Below, piece after piece: positions 40,585 to 50,223 of a DNA stretch of 64,000 nucleotides. The notes beneath the pieces are model-generated. The model was given only the letters and a program-made list of their open reading frames with translations, ran no database searches and was not told where the DNA came from. Position numbers and translations under genes: made by a program. The first letter of the stretch is position 1. Each line of letters begins with the position of its first letter. This stretch comes from an uncultured Porphyromonadaceae bacterium. GTDB lineage: Bacteria; Bacteroidota; Bacteroidia; Bacteroidales; Muribaculaceae. Location of the stretch: contig CANRVB010000008.1 of NCBI GenBank assembly GCA_947643165.1, positions 1 to 64,000 of the forward strand, written 5' to 3'.

Positions 40585-41556
40585 ATGAAGCATATCATAG
40601 CCTGTATAGCCGGAATAGCAGCTTTGGTGTCACTGCTTACCGCCTGCGATAAGAAACCGACATCAAGGGCTTCGGAAGGCATAGCCACTGTTGTCTGCGA
40701 CGAGAGTTTTGCCAACATCATGTCGCAGGAGATAGACGTGTTTGAATATATCTATCCAGAGAGCAATATCATACCATATTATGTAGACGAGCACGCTGCC
40801 TTCGATTCGCTTTTCGAGATGAAGACAAAGATGATCGTAGCTATGCGTATGCTTACTCCGAAAGAAGAAAAATTCTTTAAGGATAGAAACAAGCAGGTAA
40901 GACAGCGGTGTATTGCCGTTGATGCGATTGCTCTGATTGTCAATCCTGCCAACAGCATCGAGCAGCTCTCGACCAATGAGATTGCGGAGATACTGACCGG
41001 AAAGATCACCGAGTGGGATGATATCTGGCCAACCAAAGGCCTTGGCAAGATAGAGGTGGTGTTTGACCATCAGGGATCGAGCACTGTCGACTATATGCGT
41101 GATTCTCTTCTCAATGGTGCCGAACTTGGTCCCAACGTCTATGCGCAGAAGAACAATGATGACGTATTCAAGGCTGTCATGGCCAACAAAAATGCTATTG
41201 GTATACTCGGTGTAAGCTGGATCAGCACTGATATGTCGACCCGCGAGATGACGCGCGAGGAGCGTGTGGCTTCGCTCGAAAGAAATGACACCATCAACAA
41301 CGACTTCCGTCCGGAGGTAAAGGTGCTCAAGGTGTCAGGTCCCGATCAGGTTCAGGCCTACGCGCCATACCAGTATTACATTTATACCGGCGACTATCCT
41401 CTGCATAGATCGATATTCATGATCACAACAGCGGCCGGTGGAACTCTGAGCCATGGCTTCTATACATTCGTGACAAGCTTCCGTGGACAGAAAATCATAC
41501 AGGCTACAGGGGTTCTGCCTCACATAGTCTACAACCAGAAAGCTGAAATCATCTGA
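40585..41556 (+). CDS. PstS-like substrate-binding lipoprotein
   Basis: A 323-residue lipoprotein with lipobox LTAC (about 17-20). The rest matches the PBP-like domain of phosphate-binding PstS proteins, with LSTNEIAEILTGKITEWDDIWP (about 131-152; the ILTGKI-W-D pattern is the family hallmark) and DHQGSSTVDYM. No Pst permease genes follow. Bacteroidales often pair such proteins with TPR and TonB/ExbB-type genes instead, as here with the next gene. Ligand may be phosphate or another oxyanion. Start at 40585 is the first ATG. Confidence 0.8.
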   Translation: MKHIIACIAGIAALVSLLTACDKKPTSRASEGIATVVCDESFANIMSQEIDVFEYIYPESNIIPYYVDEHAAFDSLFEMKTKMIVAMRMLTPKEEKFFKDRNKQVRQRCIAVDAIALIVNPANSIEQLSTNEIAEILTGKITEWDDIWPTKGLGKIEVVFDHQGSSTVDYMRDSLLNGAELGPNVYAQKNNDDVFKAVMANKNAIGILGVSWISTDMSTREMTREERVASLERNDTINNDFRPEVKVLKVSGPDQVQAYAPYQYYIYTGDYPLHRSIFMITTAAGGTLSHGFYTFVTSFRGQKIIQATGVLPHIVYNQKAEII

Positions 41557-41583
41557 TCTGAAATAATTTGATCTGAAATAATT
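41554..41583 (+). repeat. Perfect 15-bp tandem duplication at the stop codon
   Basis: TGATCTGAAATAATT occurs twice in direct succession (41554-41568, 41569-41583), and the first copy begins with the stop codon of the PstS-like gene. It lies 30 nt before the TPR gene and looks like a recent slippage event. Confidence 0.9.
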
Positions 41584-41613
41584 AATAAACCAAATATAAC
41601 GCAAATACTTACA

Positions 41614-43236
41614 ATGAAGAAAACCTTTGTATCGGTCATCGCTTCTCTTGTCTTGGGAAGTTGGGCCTCGCTCTCTGCACAAGGCTATCATGACGGCGTA
41701 GATAACTTCAACGCCGATCGTATGGACGTGGCAAAAACAATTCTTCTCAACACCATCAACGATCCTTCTACCGATAAGGCTGTAGCCGATTATTATCTCG
41801 GTCAGATTGCCTATAACGAAGGCGATTTTGCTGCCGCCCAGAAGTACTTCACCGACGGTACGGCTGCCAATGCCACCTATGGCTACAACTTCATAGGTCT
41901 TGGCCAGATGGCTCTGAAGAATGGCGATAAGAAGGCTGCCGAACAGTACTTCAAGGACGGTATGAACACCGACAAGAAGAACGCAGCACTCATTGCCGCT
42001 GTAGCACGTGCTTACTATAACGTTGATCCTGCTCTATATAGCGCTGAGATCCAGAAAAATATCGACAAGGCACTCAAGGCGTCAAAGAACACCGAGGCAT
42101 CTGTATATATCCTTCAGGGTGATATGGTTGCCGCCGATGATCCCGGTGATGCCGCCGCAAAGTATGAGATGGCTATCACCATGGATGGTGACAAGGGCCA
42201 GGTGAACCGTGAGGCATACGTAAAGTATGCATCGACATACTTCCGCGTCAATCCCAAGTTTGCTATCGCGAAGCTTGAGGAACTCAACGAGAAGGAGCCC
42301 AACTCTGCTCTCGCGCAGCGCGAACTCGCCGAAAAATACTATGACAACGACCAGTTTGGCAGCGCATGTATCCAGTATGGCAAGTATATGGCTAACCCCA
42401 ACCACTTCCAGAACGACGAACAGCGTTATGCCGGTCTGCTTTACTCTGCCGGTGAATATCAGAAGTCGCTTGACATAGCCAACGGCGTGCTGGCGAAGGA
42501 TCCCGATAACGAATACATGTATCGTGTGATCATGCTTGACAAGACCGCCCTCAAGGACTTTGCAGGCGCTGAAGAAGCCGGCCGCAAACTCTTTGCCGAT
42601 CCCAATGCCAAGAAGATTGCCAACGACTATATCCTGTTTGCCGATGCTCTTGCCGACCAGAGCAAGTTTGATGAAGCTATCGAAATATACCAGCAGGCTA
42701 TAGCTGCCAATCCCGATCAGTCAGATCTCCTGCCGAAGCTGAGCGCAATGTACGACCGTGCCGGTCAGGGTGAGAAGGCTATCGAGACCATGAAGCAGTA
42801 TCTTGACGCAGGCAATGGTTCTGTTCAGGATATCTTCAATATGGCCCGTACATATGACCGTCATGCCCGTTCGCTGCCCGAAGGAACTCCCGAACGTACA
42901 GCTGCCGCTCAGGAAGGTCTGAAGTATATAGACATGGCGATCGAGAAAGTGCCTGATAATGCCGCTCTCTATCGTACAAAGGGTCAGCTCCTCCTTGCCG
43001 CCAACGAGAATAAGCCCACTCCGGAGATGGCACAGGCCTATGAGAAGATGCTCGAAATCTTTGACCAGGATCCTGCAAATAAAGAAAAGCAGGCTCCCAG
43101 CTACAAGGCCGCTTACTATCTGCTCGGTACATACTACATGGGTGTTGACAAGGCTAAAGCTAAGGAATACTTTGAGAAATATCTCGTAATAGATCCAGAA
43201 GACGCATCTGTACGTCAGATCGTGGATCAGCTCTGA
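41614..43236 (+). CDS. Large TPR-repeat exported protein
   Basis: A 540-residue protein with a signal peptide (about 1-22, cleavage after LSA). Around twelve tetratricopeptide-type helix pairs follow, for example ADYYLGQIAYNEGDFAAAQKYF, IGLGQMALKNGDKKAAEQYF and FDEAIEIYQQAIAANPDQ. Strong C-ending codon bias suggests high expression. It is 57 nt downstream of the PstS-like gene. This type of periplasmic TPR protein is common next to TonB/PstS-like genes in Bacteroidales and probably serves as an envelope scaffold. Confidence 0.85.
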   Translation: MKKTFVSVIASLVLGSWASLSAQGYHDGVDNFNADRMDVAKTILLNTINDPSTDKAVADYYLGQIAYNEGDFAAAQKYFTDGTAANATYGYNFIGLGQMALKNGDKKAAEQYFKDGMNTDKKNAALIAAVARAYYNVDPALYSAEIQKNIDKALKASKNTEASVYILQGDMVAADDPGDAAAKYEMAITMDGDKGQVNREAYVKYASTYFRVNPKFAIAKLEELNEKEPNSALAQRELAEKYYDNDQFGSACIQYGKYMANPNHFQNDEQRYAGLLYSAGEYQKSLDIANGVLAKDPDNEYMYRVIMLDKTALKDFAGAEEAGRKLFADPNAKKIANDYILFADALADQSKFDEAIEIYQQAIAANPDQSDLLPKLSAMYDRAGQGEKAIETMKQYLDAGNGSVQDIFNMARTYDRHARSLPEGTPERTAAAQEGLKYIDMAIEKVPDNAALYRTKGQLLLAANENKPTPEMAQAYEKMLEIFDQDPANKEKQAPSYKAAYYLLGTYYMGVDKAKAKEYFEKYLVIDPEDASVRQIVDQL

Positions 43237-43257
43237 TAAGAAACTGTTGAATAAATC

Positions 43258-43292
43258 AGCGGGAGCGCCTCGGATTGAGAAGCGCTCCCGCT
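43258..43292. terminator. Hairpin between convergent TPR and trpB2 genes
   Basis: Perfect 11-bp arms AGCGGGAGCGC and GCGCTCCCGCT around a 13-nt loop. It sits between two converging genes and has no strong T run on either side. Confidence 0.65.
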
Positions 43293-43316
43293 GTCGTTAT
43301 GTCGGATTGTTGAGGA

Positions 43317-44681
43317 TCAGATGATCTTTTCGAGGCTGTCGGTCGAGGCTTTCACTTCCTCATCGGTAAGCTCATAGTTGGTCAGATCACCGCTGAGATA
43401 GCGGTCGTAGGCGGTCATGTCGATCAGTCCGTGACCGGACAGGTTGAAGAGTATCACACGCTTCTCTCCGGCCTCTTTGGCTTTCTTGGCCTCGCGAATG
43501 GCGGCAGCTATGGCGTGAGCGCTCTCGGGCGCCGGGATCAGGCCTTCGGCACGTGCAAACAGAGTAGCGGCCTCAAACGTCTCGAGCTGAGGTATGTCGA
43601 CTGCGTCCATCATTCCATCGGCTTTAAGCTGGCTTACTATGGATCCTGCGCCGTGGTATCTGAGACCGCCGGCATGGATATTGGCCGGAGTGAAATCATG
43701 GCCGAGAGTAAGCATCGGAATCATCGGTGTGTAGCCGGCCTCATCGCCAAAGTCGTATTGCATAACGCCACGTGTCAGTTTCGGGCAGCTCGAGGGCTCG
43801 GCGGCTATAAAGCGGATATGGCTGTCGCCAGTCAGATTGTGGCGCATGAATGGGAAGACTATGCCGGAGAAGTTTGATCCGCCGCCAAAGCAACCGATCA
43901 CAGTGTCGGGATATTCGCCGGCCATTTCCATCTGTTTCTCAGCTTCGAGTCCTATGATGGTCTGGTGAAGAGATACGTGGTTGAGCACCGATCCCAGGGC
44001 ATATTTGCAGTTTGGAGTGGACATGGCGAGTTCCACAGCCTCGCTTATGGCAGTGCCGAGCGATCCCTGATGATTGGGATGATCTGTGATGATCTTGCGT
44101 CCTGCTTTGGTCGACATGCTCGGGCTTGCTACAACTTCGGCTCCGTAGGTCTGCATGATAGAGCGGCGGTAGGGCTTCTGGTGGTAGGATACCTTTACCA
44201 TATAGACAGCCAGGTTGAGGCCCATCATTTTGGTGGCCATCGACAGTGCGGCACCCCACTGGCCAGCACCGGTTTCTGTTGTCAGATTGGTGACACCCTC
44301 CATTTTGGCATAATATGCCTGAGGTATGGCTGAGTTGAGCTTGTGTGAGCCTACCGGACTTACGCTTTCGTTCTTGAAGTAGATATGAGCCGGTGTGTCA
44401 AGAGCTTTTTCAAGGCCACGGGCTCTCACCAATGGAGTCGGACGCCAGATCTTGTAAAGGTCTCTTACCTGTTCGGGTATTTCGATCCACGTATCCGTGG
44501 TGTTCATCTCCTGCTTAGAAGCTTCGCGGGTGAACAGTGGATGCAGATCTTCCTCTGTGAGGGGCTCGTGGGTGACGGGGTTGATCATAGGGCGCGGTTT
44601 CACGCGCATGTCGGGTATTATGTTATACCATGCCGTCGGTATGTCGTTTTCGTTAAGAAGAAACTTTTTTGAGTCTGACAT
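43317..44681 (-). CDS. trpB: Tryptophan synthase beta chain, TrpB2 type
   Basis: A 454-residue PLP enzyme. The PLP lysine lies in GSHKLNSA (about 111-118), the phosphate-binding loop is GCFGGGSNF (about 248-256), and the long N-terminal extension (about 1-60) marks the TrpB2 subgroup rather than canonical TrpB1. TrpB2 proteins convert indole and serine (or phosphoserine) to tryptophan, usually without TrpA. It is isolated from any trp operon, as is common for TrpB2, and may salvage indole from the gut. Confidence 0.92.
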   Translation of the reverse strand: MSDSKKFLLNENDIPTAWYNIIPDMRVKPRPMINPVTHEPLTEEDLHPLFTREASKQEMNTTDTWIEIPEQVRDLYKIWRPTPLVRARGLEKALDTPAHIYFKNESVSPVGSHKLNSAIPQAYYAKMEGVTNLTTETGAGQWGAALSMATKMMGLNLAVYMVKVSYHQKPYRRSIMQTYGAEVVASPSMSTKAGRKIITDHPNHQGSLGTAISEAVELAMSTPNCKYALGSVLNHVSLHQTIIGLEAEKQMEMAGEYPDTVIGCFGGGSNFSGIVFPFMRHNLTGDSHIRFIAAEPSSCPKLTRGVMQYDFGDEAGYTPMIPMLTLGHDFTPANIHAGGLRYHGAGSIVSQLKADGMMDAVDIPQLETFEAATLFARAEGLIPAPESAHAIAAAIREAKKAKEAGEKRVILFNLSGHGLIDMTAYDRYLSGDLTNYELTDEEVKASTDSLEKII

Positions 44682-44715
44682 TTTATTGTGATATTGTTAT
44701 GATTGGTTGTTTGTT

Positions 44716-47427
44716 TTAGTGCGCTTCAAGCCAATTTGTGCCGGTTCCGACCGATACATCCAGCCTTACTTTGCCGGAATAGGCTGCGGTCATCTCCGAA
44801 GCGACAAGGTGTTCCATCTCTGCCAGTTCTTCAGGCTTGACGTTGAACACAAGCTCATCGTGCACCTGCATGATCATTGTGGAGCGCAAGCCTTTGCGGT
44901 TCATTTTGTCGGCTATGTTTACCATGGCAACCTTGATTATGTCGGCTGCCGAACCTTGTATGGGAGCGTTGACAGCGTTGCGTTCAGCGTAGCTCCGCAC
45001 TGTCGCGTTCCGGCTGTTTATGTCGGGCAGACGGCGCAGACGTCCCATTATGGTCTTCACAAAACCATCGGACTGGGCTGTCGCTATCGATTTGTCGATA
45101 TACTCGCGTATGTGTGGATAGCTCGCGAAATATCCGTCGATAAGAGCCTTGGCTTCGGAGCGCGGTATGCTGAGACGTTCGGCCAGCCCGAAGGCCGAGA
45201 TTCCATAGATTATACCGAAATTGGCAGTCTTGGCATTCCGTCGCTCGGTGTCGCTCACATCATCGAGATCGCGGTGGTATATCTTGGCTGCGGTAGAGCG
45301 GTGAATATCAATGCCATCGGCAAAAGCTGCCACCATATCCGGATCGCCGCTCATGTCGGCCATGAGCCGAAGCTCGATCTGTGAGTAGTCGGCGCTCAGG
45401 AGTATATCGCCGTTGTCGGGAACGAATGCACGGCGTATCTCCCGGCCGTCATCCGATCTGATCGGTATGTTCTGAAGATTTGGATTGGTAGATGACAGAC
45501 GTCCCGTAGCCGTTACGGTCTGATTGTAGGTAGTGTGTATCTTGCCTGTCCTGGGGTTGATAAGGCCGGGCAGGGCGTTGATATACGTTGTCAGGAGCTT
45601 GCGTAGCGCCCTTATCCGGAGGATGAGGCTGACTATGGGGAATTGCGGGGCGTAGTGTTGCAGAATCTCCTCAGTGGTGGAGTAGGCACCGCGTTTTGTG
45701 CGCTTGGCCGAGGCGTCTATCTTGAGGCGGTCGAACAGGATATCCCCAACTTGTGCCGGGGAGCTGATATTGAACTTGCAGCCTGCTATTCTGAATACCT
45801 CTTCCTCCATGTCGGTGAGACGGCGTGTGTATTCCTTGCTGAGCCGCGCAAGTTCGGATGTGTCGATGCGGACGCCGGTAAATTCCATGTCTCCAAGCAC
45901 TCGGACCATCGGCATCTCGACTGTCTCGAACAACTCGCGCAGATGATCCTGATCGAGCAGCTTTCCGAGTACCGGCTCGAGGCGCAGGGCTGTCGCTGCA
46001 CGTCGGCACGTTGCTGTCTGATGGTTCTCCGAGCCGTCCGGATATTCCTCATCGAGCAACGCCGGCATAAGTATATCTAGGGTATGTTTTTTCTCGGGAT
46101 CAGCCAAATAGTGCATCACGGCGGTATCTGTGGCATCGGAGTATAAGCGCAATCCTGCGGCCCGAAGAGCTACGTAGATGCCTTTGAGGTCGTGGCATAC
46201 GATATGGGGGCCATCGCTGGCGGCCAGAGGCTGAAGCAGTGCCATAGTCTCGGCCATACGTTCATTTCCGGCAGTCAGCGGCAGATAATAGATCTCATCC
46301 TGCGATATGGCGAAAGCAAGGCCTTCGAGTGCCGCGGTCATCGGCTCGCCCTTGAAGTCGGCAGCCAGTCCGTAGCGTCCGGTCGCCTGAAGCTTCTGTA
46401 TGAGTTGCTCCAATCTGAAGCTGTCGCCTATGGTGATATATTCGAGCGTAGCGGCGGCGGTAAGTCCGCTATTCTGATCAGGCAGATCGAACAGGCTTCC
46501 CATTGAACCGTTTTCGACATTCGCCGGTGCGGGGGGAGTGTTTGTGTCTTCGATGCCAAGACGCTTTATAAACATCTTGAATTCCAGCTCGCTATATATG
46601 TCTTTGAGTGCCTGCAGGTCGGGGTCGCGGCGTCTGAACGATTCTATTTCGGGATTGCCGCATATCGGGACATCCGTACAGATCGTAGCCAGGCGGTAGG
46701 ACAGCCTAATCTGGTCGGCGTTCTCACGTATCTTTTTCTGCTGGGCACCTTTGAGCTTGTCAGTGTTGGCAAGCAGATTGTCTACTGATCCAAATTCAGC
46801 TATAAGCTTGGCGGCGGTTTTCTCTCCAACCCCCGGGCAACCAGGTATGTTGTCGGAAGCATCACCTTCGAGGGCCAGCAGGTCGATCACCTGGCGGGGA
46901 TTGCTGATTCCATATCGTTCGCACACACTTTCGGGAGTTCTGATCTCAAAACCTTGTCCGTGTAGCGATGGCCGGTACTGGAGGACACGGTCGGTAACCA
47001 GTTGGCCGTAGTCCTTGTCGGGTGTCATCATGTAGGTGACAAAGCCCTCGGCCTCAGCCTTGTGAGCCAGGGTTCCGATCACGTCGTCGGCCTCATATCC
47101 CGGACACATGATGCGCGGTATGCGGTAAGCATCGAGAATGCGCTCGATATAAGGTATGGATAGTGTGATATCCTCCGGCTGTTTCTCGCGTTGAGCTTTA
47201 TATTGGTCGTACTCCTCATGGCGGAAGGTGGGTCCGTGAGGATCGAAGCACACTGCTATATGCGTTGGATTCTGCTTGCGGAGTATTTCGTCGAGAGTGT
47301 TGCAGAAGCCGAAAATGGCAGAGGTGTTAAAGCCTTTGGATGTGATGCGTGGTGCGCGTATAAGGGCATAATATGCACGGTATATCAGCGCATAGGCATC
47401 AAGAAGAAACAGTCGTTTGTCTTCCAT
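44716..47427 (-). CDS. polA: DNA polymerase I
   Basis: A 903-residue enzyme for repair and Okazaki-fragment processing. The N-terminal 5'-3' exonuclease (about 1-290) has MCPGYEADDVIG and GVGEKTAAKLI. The C-terminal polymerase has motif A DYSQIELR (about 678), motif B KTANFGIIYG (about 730) and motif C QVHDELVF (about 852). The middle 3'-5' exonuclease fold has lost its acidic residues: the usual DTE reads AAD (near 352), the second motif is HDLKGIY (near 411), and the third is CRRAATAL (near 472). It probably lacks proofreading. Confidence 0.95.
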   Translation of the reverse strand: MEDKRLFLLDAYALIYRAYYALIRAPRITSKGFNTSAIFGFCNTLDEILRKQNPTHIAVCFDPHGPTFRHEEYDQYKAQREKQPEDITLSIPYIERILDAYRIPRIMCPGYEADDVIGTLAHKAEAEGFVTYMMTPDKDYGQLVTDRVLQYRPSLHGQGFEIRTPESVCERYGISNPRQVIDLLALEGDASDNIPGCPGVGEKTAAKLIAEFGSVDNLLANTDKLKGAQQKKIRENADQIRLSYRLATICTDVPICGNPEIESFRRRDPDLQALKDIYSELEFKMFIKRLGIEDTNTPPAPANVENGSMGSLFDLPDQNSGLTAAATLEYITIGDSFRLEQLIQKLQATGRYGLAADFKGEPMTAALEGLAFAISQDEIYYLPLTAGNERMAETMALLQPLAASDGPHIVCHDLKGIYVALRAAGLRLYSDATDTAVMHYLADPEKKHTLDILMPALLDEEYPDGSENHQTATCRRAATALRLEPVLGKLLDQDHLRELFETVEMPMVRVLGDMEFTGVRIDTSELARLSKEYTRRLTDMEEEVFRIAGCKFNISSPAQVGDILFDRLKIDASAKRTKRGAYSTTEEILQHYAPQFPIVSLILRIRALRKLLTTYINALPGLINPRTGKIHTTYNQTVTATGRLSSTNPNLQNIPIRSDDGREIRRAFVPDNGDILLSADYSQIELRLMADMSGDPDMVAAFADGIDIHRSTAAKIYHRDLDDVSDTERRNAKTANFGIIYGISAFGLAERLSIPRSEAKALIDGYFASYPHIREYIDKSIATAQSDGFVKTIMGRLRRLPDINSRNATVRSYAERNAVNAPIQGSAADIIKVAMVNIADKMNRKGLRSTMIMQVHDELVFNVKPEELAEMEHLVASEMTAAYSGKVRLDVSVGTGTNWLEAH

Positions 47428-47441
47428 GTGTTGTTGATTGG

Positions 47442-47846
47442 TCAGAATTTTCGGAATGTGTACACGGCATCGTTGTCGGTCCGTTTCATTACCAGATGCT
47501 TGCTGTTGAGTTTCACAACATCAAAAGTCACGGTAAACGGAGCCTTAGGCAGCCCCCACGCCGCGCAGTCATATTCGCGTGGAACGTTTATGGTAAGTTT
47601 GTCCGTCTTTTTATCATAAGTCAGATTGCCAGCGGTGTTTCCCGGGCCTCTCAGATTGACCACGTGCATTCCGAATCCATAGTATACAGAGTTCATGGAT
47701 TTCTGGGTGCCATCCGGTTCGTCTATAGTCATCAGTTGCCATTGTCCGTCGATATCGCCGTTGATGCTGCGGTAGTTGCACGATCCGGTGAAAGCTGCTG
47801 CCGCCAAAATCATTATGGCTGCTATTATAGTGTATATCTGTTTCAT
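47442..47846 (-). CDS. Lipocalin-like lipoprotein
   Basis: A 134-residue lipoprotein. A hydrophobic leader ends with a Cys at residue 23 (FTGSC). The lipocalin opening GQWQLMTIDEPDG (about 34-46) and an eight-strand-type barrel ending VMKRTDNDAVYTFRKF follow, like Bacteroidales lipocalin-like/DUF4488 proteins. The ligand is unknown. Its start overlaps the Wzi stop by 4 nt (ATGA), making it the third gene of an AraC-Wzi-lipocalin operon. Confidence 0.75.
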   Translation of the reverse strand: MKQIYTIIAAIMILAAAAFTGSCNYRSINGDIDGQWQLMTIDEPDGTQKSMNSVYYGFGMHVVNLRGPGNTAGNLTYDKKTDKLTINVPREYDCAAWGLPKAPFTVTFDVVKLNSKHLVMKRTDNDAVYTFRKF

Positions 47847-49330
47847 AGTATTCCTGTTTTTCTGATTGTGAGCATACCTCCGACGCTGTGACCTATCATG
47901 TTTCCACGATCAATGCCTATTCCCAGTGTCGCACTCCATCCGGCCAGCTTCGCGGGCTTGTAGGTCACTTCGCCCATGAGGTTGATGTTGCGTTCCACTT
48001 CTTTATAGGGACTTCCGTAAGTGCCCCAGCCACGCGTGTATGAAGCCAGAGCGCGCCAATCTATCTGAGCACCTGCATTTCCCGATATTCCGAAGTGATG
48101 GGCCACGATGCGGTTGCATTTGAACTGAAGGGAGTGATCCGCGTTCCATATCGGCGATATTATCAGCGGATTGCCTATGCCCATGCCCCAGCTCTGCCAG
48201 CCACCAAAGAGGTAGTGATTGTAGTAATTATCGCAGCCGCTCACCTGCTCGGGTATATCGTCGGTGATGTCCCAATAGACGGCTCCAGCCTGGTCCTTGG
48301 TATAGATGTATTCATATACAAACTTGTTTATGAACCATTTGGACGGAAGTTTGAACTCAAGTCCGTACATGCCGTCATGCCACACATAGTCGAAGAACAT
48401 CATGGAGTGGTCCTCGAAGTAGTGCAGATAGTAGGCCGATACGCCCCATTCCTGCGACGGATGCCAGTTCAGGCGGGCGCTCCATTCTCCTACGTGATTG
48501 CCATAGCAGTTGGATTCTTCTCCGGGCAGATCACTGCCTCCGCCGCCCGATGGTATGATCACGTGAAATATGTCCTTAATGCCATTTGGCATATTCTGGA
48601 TCATACTGTCGCCTACCATTATTTTGCCTCCGAACTGGGCGCCCATCTCCAGGCCGCCCTCAAATGTCAGAGGGAACTTGTCCTCGCGCCCAACACGTAT
48701 GCGAAGTCCTTTGCTATGGTAGAGTATGTTTTTGTAGTGTCTGCTCTTAGGGCTTGTAAAATCGCGTTGCCAATTGCTGTCGGTGAACATTCCGAATCCG
48801 AAATAAGCCTTGAAGCCTACCCAATTGTTCACCCAAGGTATATCCATATAATCGGGCATCTCAAGACGAGCCTGAGGTATCGGAAGGCTGTTGCCTGAAT
48901 ACAGCATATCGCCCGACGATATATCCTGGTCTACCAGTCGGTCGTTCTCTATCTTGCTGCCCACCGTCAGCTGGAAATCGCGGTAGCGTATCGCTCCATA
49001 CAGTTCCCTTATGAGAAACGGACGGTCGGAGCGCCATGAACCTACCAGATCTATGCCGGCATTCCACGTCCATCGTGGTGAAATGGTTCCGTAAGTATGC
49101 ACTGCGCCACGTACAAATCCGAAGTTTGGCTCGACTGATCCCAGGCCTGACCGGTTACTTATAAGCCAGAACGGCGTGTAACCGTTCTTATCGCTTATCG
49201 ATGCTGCAATCTCTGCTTCGTATGTACCGGAAAAGGCACTTGTTGTATCGGTTGTTTCGGCGTGGATATGGCTGGCGGTTAGAGCGGTGGATGCCAGCAT
49301 TAGTGTGGCGATAGTGGTGCGTAGTTTCAT
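47843..49330 (-). CDS. Capsule assembly Wzi family outer-membrane protein
   Basis: A 495-residue outer-membrane protein with a signal peptide (about 1-23). It has a long barrel with family features such as YTPFWLISNRSGLGSV near the N-terminus, the repeated aromatic strands, and the IDLVGSWR and VGSKIENDRLVDQDI segments. Wzi holds capsular polysaccharide at the cell surface. It lies between an AraC regulator gene (4-nt overlap upstream) and a lipocalin-like gene (4-nt overlap downstream), and not in a capsule cluster. Confidence 0.85.
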   Translation of the reverse strand: MKLRTTIATLMLASTALTASHIHAETTDTTSAFSGTYEAEIAASISDKNGYTPFWLISNRSGLGSVEPNFGFVRGAVHTYGTISPRWTWNAGIDLVGSWRSDRPFLIRELYGAIRYRDFQLTVGSKIENDRLVDQDISSGDMLYSGNSLPIPQARLEMPDYMDIPWVNNWVGFKAYFGFGMFTDSNWQRDFTSPKSRHYKNILYHSKGLRIRVGREDKFPLTFEGGLEMGAQFGGKIMVGDSMIQNMPNGIKDIFHVIIPSGGGGSDLPGEESNCYGNHVGEWSARLNWHPSQEWGVSAYYLHYFEDHSMMFFDYVWHDGMYGLEFKLPSKWFINKFVYEYIYTKDQAGAVYWDITDDIPEQVSGCDNYYNHYLFGGWQSWGMGIGNPLIISPIWNADHSLQFKCNRIVAHHFGISGNAGAQIDWRALASYTRGWGTYGSPYKEVERNINLMGEVTYKPAKLAGWSATLGIGIDRGNMIGHSVGGMLTIRKTGIL

Positions 49331-50223
49331 GAACGCTGGAATTCTGTGGGCGACATGCCCGTTAGATGTTTGAAATATTTACCAAACGACGACTGGTTTG
49401 AAAAGTGAAGCGAAAAGGCTACCTGCTGTATGTTCATACCGGAGAATCTAAGCAAGTTCTTGGCCTCGAGTATCACATATTCGTCTATCCACTCGGCCGC
49501 CGATTTTCCGGATGCCTCTTTTACAAGCATCGACAGGTATTTGGGCGATATGAACAGTCGTTCAGCATAAAAAGCAACAGATCGCTCCTGCCTATAGTTC
49601 TCATGAACCAACGAAATAAATCGTTTCACATAGTTCGACCGGCGCGATTGTGCCGGTTGGTCCGGTTCCTGAGCGCGGTCGCGGCCAAATTGCATGAACT
49701 GATACACCAGTGCGGCCATTATGCAGCGCGATATGTTGCGGACATACAGAGGCTCGCCGTTGCCGCTCGTGTTCGAGTGTATCAGATCAAGATATTTTGT
49801 TGTCAGATCGAGCTCTGTAGCTGTGAGCGACATGACCGGAACAACATTTGGTGTGAATTTAATTGTCTGTAGTACGCTGGTGTCAATGTTGATGTCGCGG
49901 AGAAAATTAGGGGATATAACCAGCAGATACGCATCCAGATTCTGAAAATCGACGTTTTTCACCGTAAACATGCTGTCGTGACCCATCACTATCAGCATAT
50001 TCGGTTCTATTGTATAGTTGTTGAGGTTTACTTCTATCTCTATCGAGCCCTTCAGACACAGAACTATCGCCATGCCTTTTACGCGCCCGGGGCCTTTGCC
50101 TAATTGCTCCTGCGACATGCCGGGGCAGAGACGTGAAAAAACATAGTCGCAACCTAAATTACTGAATTCACGTGAATATTTCTCAAGGTTAACAACGTGA
50201 CTCAGATCTACATCTTTCTCCAT
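49327..50223 (-). CDS. AraC family transcriptional regulator
   Basis: A 298-residue regulator. The N-terminal cupin-like sensing domain spans about 20-150. The C-terminal pair of helix-turn-helix units spans about 195-295 (RSVAFYAERLFISPKYLSMLVKEASGKSAAEWI, quoted as two adjoining helices, then VAFSLHFSNQSSFGKYFKHLTGMSP). It is the first gene of an operon with wzi and a lipocalin-like gene, each overlapping by 4 nt, so it may tune its own operon. The effector is unknown. Confidence 0.9.
   Translation of the reverse strand: MEKDVDLSHVVNLEKYSREFSNLGCDYVFSRLCPGMSQEQLGKGPGRVKGMAIVLCLKGSIEIEVNLNNYTIEPNMLIVMGHDSMFTVKNVDFQNLDAYLLVISPNFLRDINIDTSVLQTIKFTPNVVPVMSLTATELDLTTKYLDLIHSNTSGNGEPLYVRNISRCIMAALVYQFMQFGRDRAQEPDQPAQSRRSNYVKRFISLVHENYRQERSVAFYAERLFISPKYLSMLVKEASGKSAAEWIDEYVILEAKNLLRFSGMNIQQVAFSLHFSNQSSFGKYFKHLTGMSPTEFQRS

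Noticed and set aside
48095-48898. 267-codon open frame antisense to wzi
   Set aside because: No recognisable domain and fully inside a real gene. Stop-free by composition.
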